Shown piece by piece: positions 59,680 through 64,000 of a stretch of 64,000 nt of DNA (the first letter of the stretch is position 1; each line of letters opens with the position of its first letter). A program made the translations under genes and the position numbers. The notes below the pieces were generated by a model. That model was not told where the DNA came from. It searched no databases and was given only the letters and a program-made list of their open reading frames with translations. This DNA is from Cordilura impudica (taxonomy: Eukaryota; Arthropoda; Insecta; Diptera; Scathophagidae): NCBI GenBank assembly GCA_963682025.1, contig OY821521.1, positions 193,283,075-193,347,074 of the forward strand, written 5' to 3'.

Positions 59680-60720
59680 ACCCGTGGAATTGATATTAAG
59701 AGTGCACTTGATAATATATTGTCAGATACAGGTATACCACTGAACAATTTGGTAAGTGTAGCCACAGACGGAGCACCTGCAATGTTAGGAAAAAATTTAG
59801 GCCTTATAGGTCTGTTAAAAAACGATCCAAGAAAACCAGCATTTTTACCACTACATTGCATTGTTCATCGTGAACATTTAGTTGCTAAATATTTTAAATA
59901 CGGGAACGTAATGAATACTATGCTACTAATCGTTAACTATATTCGTACGAGTTCAAAAACCCATCGGCAATTCAATAATTTTCTTGAAGAAGAGGACGTC
60001 GAAGGTCATTCTCAAGATATAACATTTTACTGCCTAGTGCGATGGTTATCCACATATAATGTTCTAAGCCAATTTTTGGATTTAATGGAATGTATCACCA
60101 ATTTTTTCAAAGAAAAAGAAAAAAACTGTGCTGAATTAATAGATGATGAGTGGATTAATGACTGTATGTTCTTAACTGATATAATGGAGCATCTGAAATC
60201 CCTCAATCTAGCATTACAAGGCAAAGATAAAGTTATTACTGAACTTTTTCGGACTTATCTTTTTTTATTAAAAAAATTCAGCTTTTTAAACGCGATTTAA
60301 ATACAAAAATGTTCAATCACTTTCCTCGAAAGTGATGAGAAAAAAAACTGAGCGAATACGACAGTAAATTACGAGAATTATTAAAAGAATTTCCCTTCCG
60401 ATTTGATGATTTCAATAATTTAAAGATTTCTCTAAAGTTTCTTGTAAATCCATTCGAGATTGACGTAGCTGACGATAGATTATCGATTCCTCATATCATT
60501 TTGAATGAAAATGCTACAGGAGAAATGGAATTATTATAACTTCAAGAGTATCACAGTCTTAAAATGCATCACAAATCAACACAATCTGCAAATGAGTTTT
60601 GGAAACTAGTATCACCGTCAAAGTACCCTAATTTAAGGAAAGCTGCTAGCAGATTACTGTGTCCATATTCGGTACAACATATTGTTGAGAGTCACTTGTT
60701 TCAGCAATGAAGTTTATAAA
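59680..60720 (+). pseudogene. hAT transposase core and start of C-terminus
   Basis: The frame opens in TRGIDIKSALDNIL and continues with LVSVATDGAPAMLGKNLGLI and LHCIVHREHL, which holds the RNase H-like 'TDGAPAM' acidic site and the 'CIxHxExL' block of GTF2IRD2/SCAND3/ZBED5-like hAT proteins. It stays open to the stop at 60300. Downstream frames, with stops, give EYDSKLRELLKEFPFRFDDF, then ANEFWKLVSPSKYPNLRKAA and finally SAMKFIK at 60703-60720, the beginning of the dimerisation block, where a Helitron fragment interrupts it. The apparent start at 59719 is a TTG and not a real start. Non-functional. Confidence 0.8.
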
Positions 60721-61528
60721 ATATATTCCCCAACATGCAAAATCAATATCGTAACCATGATTGGTTAAGTGAAAGAGCTATTTTAGCCGCAAAACATGTT
60801 GATGTCGATAATATTAATGTTGTTATTCAGGACATGATTGATTCCGAAACGTTTTCTTTCAAATCTATGGATAGCTTTGTTGAAGAAAATGAAGCAGTCA
60901 ATTATCCAACAGAATTTTTGAACTCGCTTGATGTGCCTGGTCTACCTCCACATTTATTAAAATTAAAAGTCGATTCTCCAATAATTTTGCTACGTAACCT
61001 CAACGCTCCGAGACTATTTAATGGAACCAGGTAAAGTGTTGAGAGAATAATGCCCAATGTTATTGAGGCCACAATTCTCAAAGAAAATTTATAGGAGAAC
61101 ATGTTTTGCTGCATATGATTCCTATGATTCCTACCGACACACCGATAACATTCAAAAGATTGCAATTTCCGATCAGATTGGGCTTTGTCATGACCATTAA
61201 TAAATCTCAAGGACAACCATTGCAAATATGTGGTGTGGACCTCGAAAACAGTTGTTTTTCCCACGAGAAACTATATGTGGAATGTTCCCGTGAAACTATG
61301 AAATATTGTTCACTCTTTTTAGCATTACAATAATAGAAATATATTGATCATTCTTATATGTTACAATAAATATTTATTTTCATTTTCATAAATAAAACAT
61401 GGTTTTTCTTTAACAGTTTTCAATTAATAATAACAAATGCACAAACGTTTTTTATATAGGTATATACAGATTCTAACTAAAATAAAAAATTCATTGAGGG
61501 CAAAGCAACGTTTGCCAGGTCCAGCTAG
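60721..61528 (+). mobile_element. Helitron 3' fragment with intact CTAG terminus
   Basis: It contains the C-terminal helicase remnant (next entry) and ends with the hairpin GGCAAA...TTTGCC (61499-61516), then AGGTCCAGCTAG, with CTAG at 61525-61528 before a host T. This is the 3' end of an autonomous insect Helitron and differs from the short Helitron family elsewhere in the window. The left edge falls inside the outer hAT transposase after 'AAGTTTATAAAA'; no 5' TC end is present. Confidence 0.75.
60723..61333 (+). pseudogene. Helitron Pif1-like helicase C-terminus
   Basis: IFPNMQNQYRNHDWLSERAI, AVNYPTEFLNSLDVPGLPPH, LLRNLNAPRLFNGTR, then IPMIPTDTPITFKRLQFPIR, TINKSQGQPLQICGVDL and YVECSRETMKYCSLF are the last motifs of the Helitron Rep/helicase protein (helicase superfamily 1, Pif1-like motifs V and VI: 'TINKSQGQ' and 'YVxxSR'). 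One frameshift lies near 61080 and a stop at 61032. In the family motif VI normally reads 'YVACSR'. About 200 residues remain out of well over a thousand. Confidence 0.85.
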
Positions 61529-61677
61529 TGTATGTATTTGTTTGAAGACGTATTCAAAAAAAAAAAAAAAAAATCCATACCAACTGATTTTTTTGATAGT
61601 TTATTTTTATGTTTGGCTCCCGTCACGACCGATTATTGGAATTCGGCTCTTCTTGGAGTGAATTTTGGCCATCCCTG
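61529..61677 (+). mobile_element. 3' end of the outer hAT
   Basis: After the Helitron CTAG the frame CICLKTYSKKKKKNPYQL resembles the last residues of GTF2IRD2-like hAT proteins. The rest is non-coding up to the terminus ending GGCCATCCCTG. Confidence 0.6.
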
Positions 61678-62099
61678 TTATATTCATTGACCCAATAATG
61701 CCGTATGATTAATATTTAATTTCACATACAAAATTATCACTCATACGTCTAATTATTTATATAAAAACTAGCAAATGTATGCGTATTTGCATTTATTTAT
61801 TCAAGTTGATTTTCCATTATAACAAAACACAATATCTTATAAATTACAGTTATGGAATCACATAAGTTATTCATTATATTTAAAATCACTAACTCTTAAT
61901 CTAGATTTAAAAATATTACAAATTACAATTTAAAAAAATTTAAATAAACAATTACATTAAACAAATAAAATCAAGTGAAGTATTGTTATGGTAACCCTAC
62001 TGCGTTTGTATTTTGCATTAACATTACTATAAATTTTGCCACAGGATCGATTAACACGATCTGACTAAAGTTAGAATTCCATTAAACATAACACCGAGA

Positions 62100-63950
62100 T
62101 TTGTCAATTATACAGCCCCAAGGAAGACATGTATTTAGCTTTCAAATGAAGCTAAATGCTTAATAGAAGAACGTAACGCTGTATATTCTAGTTGAAAAAA
62201 GTTTAAAACACCTGAACTACATGAAATTTATCACAGGAAGAGAAGAGAAGTTGTATCTAAGATAAGGAAGGACAAATCTACCTGTTGGTGGTAACAAAAC
62301 GTGAAAAGAAAGAAATAAGAAAATAATGTAAGTAATAATGGAGTAATAATGCAAGCTGATCATAACACTGATAGCTTGAATATTGAGGAACTCAATGAAA
62401 AATATAGTAATGGCATCGCTTCAGCCAATCAGATATCTTTCAAGGTTTTCTGTTCATAAAATCTAACTCTAGCGGTTACGACGATATGCATCCAAAGTTT
62501 ATAAAGCCAATAATTGCCTTTCTAGCTAATATATATAATTTATTTTTTAATTCTATTATAACTACAAGCACATTCCCTACAAGGTGGAAATTCGCCAAAA
62601 TAGTCCATATTCCGAAAGCTATAAATGATTATCGGCCGATTGCAATTTCTCAATAGTTTTTGAAAAACTAATCCATAAACAAATGCTGCTTCATGTTCTT
62701 GACAGAGGTTTAATTACTAGTCGCTAATCTGGATGTAGACCGAAACGTAGATAGAGGAGTGTTTGCCGAAATCCTGGGAGCTTTTTGAAATATTATGAAA
62801 TTTTCCGTTATATAACATGAAATTATATGTAATTGTATTGGTCGCCAACACTCGTATATCGAATTGGCAAATAAAGAAGAAGATAGTTGCATAACTGGTC
62901 TTGCCGATGTTATAGAAGATATTCGGAGTAATACTGATGATGATCAGGTCACTTTTTTAGTACTTCTAGACCATTCAAAAGCCTACGATGCGGTTCATCA
63001 TCGAAGCCAAGATCTTTTTTCCATTTTTCATCTTATTCGATTAAGTTAGTTTCAACTTATTTGAATCGAAGACATAAAGCTGTTTTAATAAGAAACATTA
63101 CTCAACATGGCTACCGGTCATAAGAGAAGTTCCACAAGGATCAATCCTCGGACCACTACTGTGTTTTATATGCTCTAGCATGATATAAATGTATGCTGCT
63201 GACGTTCAGCTTTTTATTGAATGCTAAGTTTCTGGAATTAACGATTGTATTTCAAAGATAAATTCTGACCTATCAAAAGTCTATGAATGGGCAACTGCAA
63301 ATGGATTACGAAAAAATTTTTTAAAATCAAAATTCATTCCTATATCTAGAAGAGCTGTAGAATCCATAATTAGTTTAAGTATACAACTTGGATCTTCTGA
63401 TATTGATATGGTACCATCAGCAAAGAATTTGGGCACTATTTTTAATGAAAAACTTTCGTGGTCAGACCAAATTAACATTGTAACTGGAAGAGCATATGGT
63501 ATACTAAGGACATTATGGATAAAAAAATATTTTTTCACCACCAAAGATCAGGATGCTTTTAGCCAAAACGTATTTGATATCTACGCTTTTATATGGTTGT
63601 GAATTATTTGCTGGTTGTGACTCATCCGATAAACATAAATTAACAACTACTTAGTCTCACTTTTGGAAAAAACTTTTTGGAATTATTTTTGACAGAAGTC
63701 TTTGGTTTTCGTATAAAATTGTTTATACAAGATATCTAAACATTTGTTCCCAAAATTGTTCTTTGCACGATCCAATAGAGGAAAAACAATAATTCAAATT
63801 CTTCACCAATATCTGTTCTCAGAGCGCCAATTTTTTTTATGAAATCCGTATCTGAAACCAATTACCCTTAATATAAAAAATATTAGCAACGCAATACAAT
63901 TTATAAAATAAATTTTATATTGAAGGATTATAATTTTTAAATTTTCTTGA
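62100..63950 (+). pseudogene. Non-LTR retrotransposon, endonuclease-RT linker and reverse transcriptase, decayed
   Basis: Frames broken by many stops show a linker (KKFKTPELHEIYHRKRREVV), RT start (NSSGYDDMHPKFIKPIIAFL and INDYRPIAIS), the first acidic block (VTFLVLLDHSKAYDAVHH), EVPQGSILGPLL where the family has GVPQGS, the catalytic box as MYAADVQLF where YADD is expected, and a thumb region (SAKNLGTIFNEKLSWSDQIN, GRAYGILRTLW). The loss of one catalytic aspartate and several frameshifts make it inactive. The layout fits a jockey-like fly LINE, but I am not sure of the clade. The 5' part (ORF1, endonuclease) is absent. The short region before it (61686-62100) shows nothing recognisable. Confidence 0.75.
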
Positions 63951-63952
63951 TA

Positions 63953-64000
63953 TCTATAATAGAAGTAGGTAATGCGATTTCTTGTGACCGGTGTATGTTT
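63953..64000 (+). mobile_element. Helitron 5' end, cut by window end
   Basis: TCTATAATAGAAGTAGGTAA, then GCGATTTCTTGTGACCGG after a host A, is the 5' terminus of the short Helitron family described at 2382-2741, in + orientation. Confidence 0.65.

Larger units (their letters stand above)
56441..61677 (+). mobile_element. hAT transposon (GTF2IRD2/ZBED-like), nested and decayed
   Basis: The left terminus CAGGCATGGCCAAATTGCGG and the inverted right terminus CAGGGATGGCCAAAATTCAC are flanked by ATATATTC (56433-56440) and TTATATTC (61678-61685), an 8-bp duplication with one mismatch. CAG-type termini and 8-bp duplications define hAT elements. Transposase fragments of one hAT gene lie inside on the + strand (58191-58555, 59680-60720, 61529 onward), in order but frameshifted. 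Four other elements are inserted: two Helentrons, a second hAT piece on the minus strand, and a Helitron fragment. Confidence 0.85.

Noticed and set aside
59719..60300. 193-codon frame taken as an intact gene with its own start
   Set aside because: The first codon is TTG, homology to hAT transposase continues upstream in frame to about 59680 and downstream past the stop, so it is an internal pseudogene fragment.
60902..61264. 120-codon minus-strand frame
   Set aside because: It is the antisense shadow of the Helitron helicase remnant.
61106..61333. 75-codon frame as a separate helicase-like gene
   Set aside because: It continues the Helitron helicase of 60735-61034 in another frame after a frameshift.

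Overview
The window is about 64 kb of very AT-rich nuclear DNA from a dipteran. A calyptrate fly (blowfly or house-fly relatives) is my inference, based on the mix of DINE-1/mini-me-like Helentrons with GTCC/GTCY tetranucleotide runs, TC...CTAG Helitrons, hAT, piggyBac, Harbinger and Penelope-like remnants, and very short introns. No rRNA, intact tRNA, CRISPR array or bacterial gene organisation is visible. Almost all long reading frames are chance frames in repeats. The region looks like repeat-dense, heterochromatin-like or intergenic DNA.

The one well-supported gene is small, spliced and easy to miss: 37342-37689 (+). It has three exons with two introns of 69 and 63 bp and encodes a 71-residue secreted pre-pro-peptide. 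TATA boxes lie about 100 bp upstream and AATAAA lies 86 bp after the stop. Its RFRR processing site is assembled across the second intron and would release a 15-residue Pro/Leu-rich peptide. A second, much weaker promoter plus signal-like first exon is at 44769-44890.

Layout. 0-4.2 kb: minisatellite fragments, a GC-box tandem repeat and a Helitron. 4.2-8.5 kb: a ~137-bp AT satellite in + orientation with partly alternating A/B monomers. 8.5-9.3 kb: Penelope-like and tRNA-like debris. 11-12.3 kb: an 18-bp minisatellite. 13.4-22.1 kb: the 137-bp satellite in the opposite orientation, interrupted by a composite element (16.7-19.4 kb, itself carrying two tandem Helentrons) and an 890-bp fold-back element. 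24-26.6 kb: a ~690-bp long-period repeat with a MITE and a Penelope-like tail inside it. 26.6-27.5 kb: the 18-bp minisatellite split by a Harbinger MITE. 27.5-31.3 kb: Helentrons, a Helitron, a 200-N gap and an unclassified repeat. 31.36-32.6 kb: a piggyBac-like element holding two further inverted-repeat elements. 32.6-36.6 kb: a TTTTAGCGATTTTTA array with a ~650-bp higher-order period. 37.2-37.8 kb: the peptide gene. 38.4-40.1 kb: a second copy of the composite element. 40-54.6 kb: Helentrons, Helitrons, two TIR elements and more satellite. 56.4-61.7 kb: one hAT transposon with recognisable ends and an 8-bp target duplication, filled with two inverted Helentrons, a second hAT fragment and a Helitron helicase fragment with an intact 3' end. 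62.1-63.95 kb: a decayed non-LTR retrotransposon. 63.95 kb to the end: the 5' end of another Helitron.

Nothing forms an operon or a pathway. The biology on display is serial nesting of transposons into satellites and into each other, with tandem amplification inside several elements. Alignments were made by eye, so copy boundaries are generally good to a few bases where termini are named and to tens of bases elsewhere.
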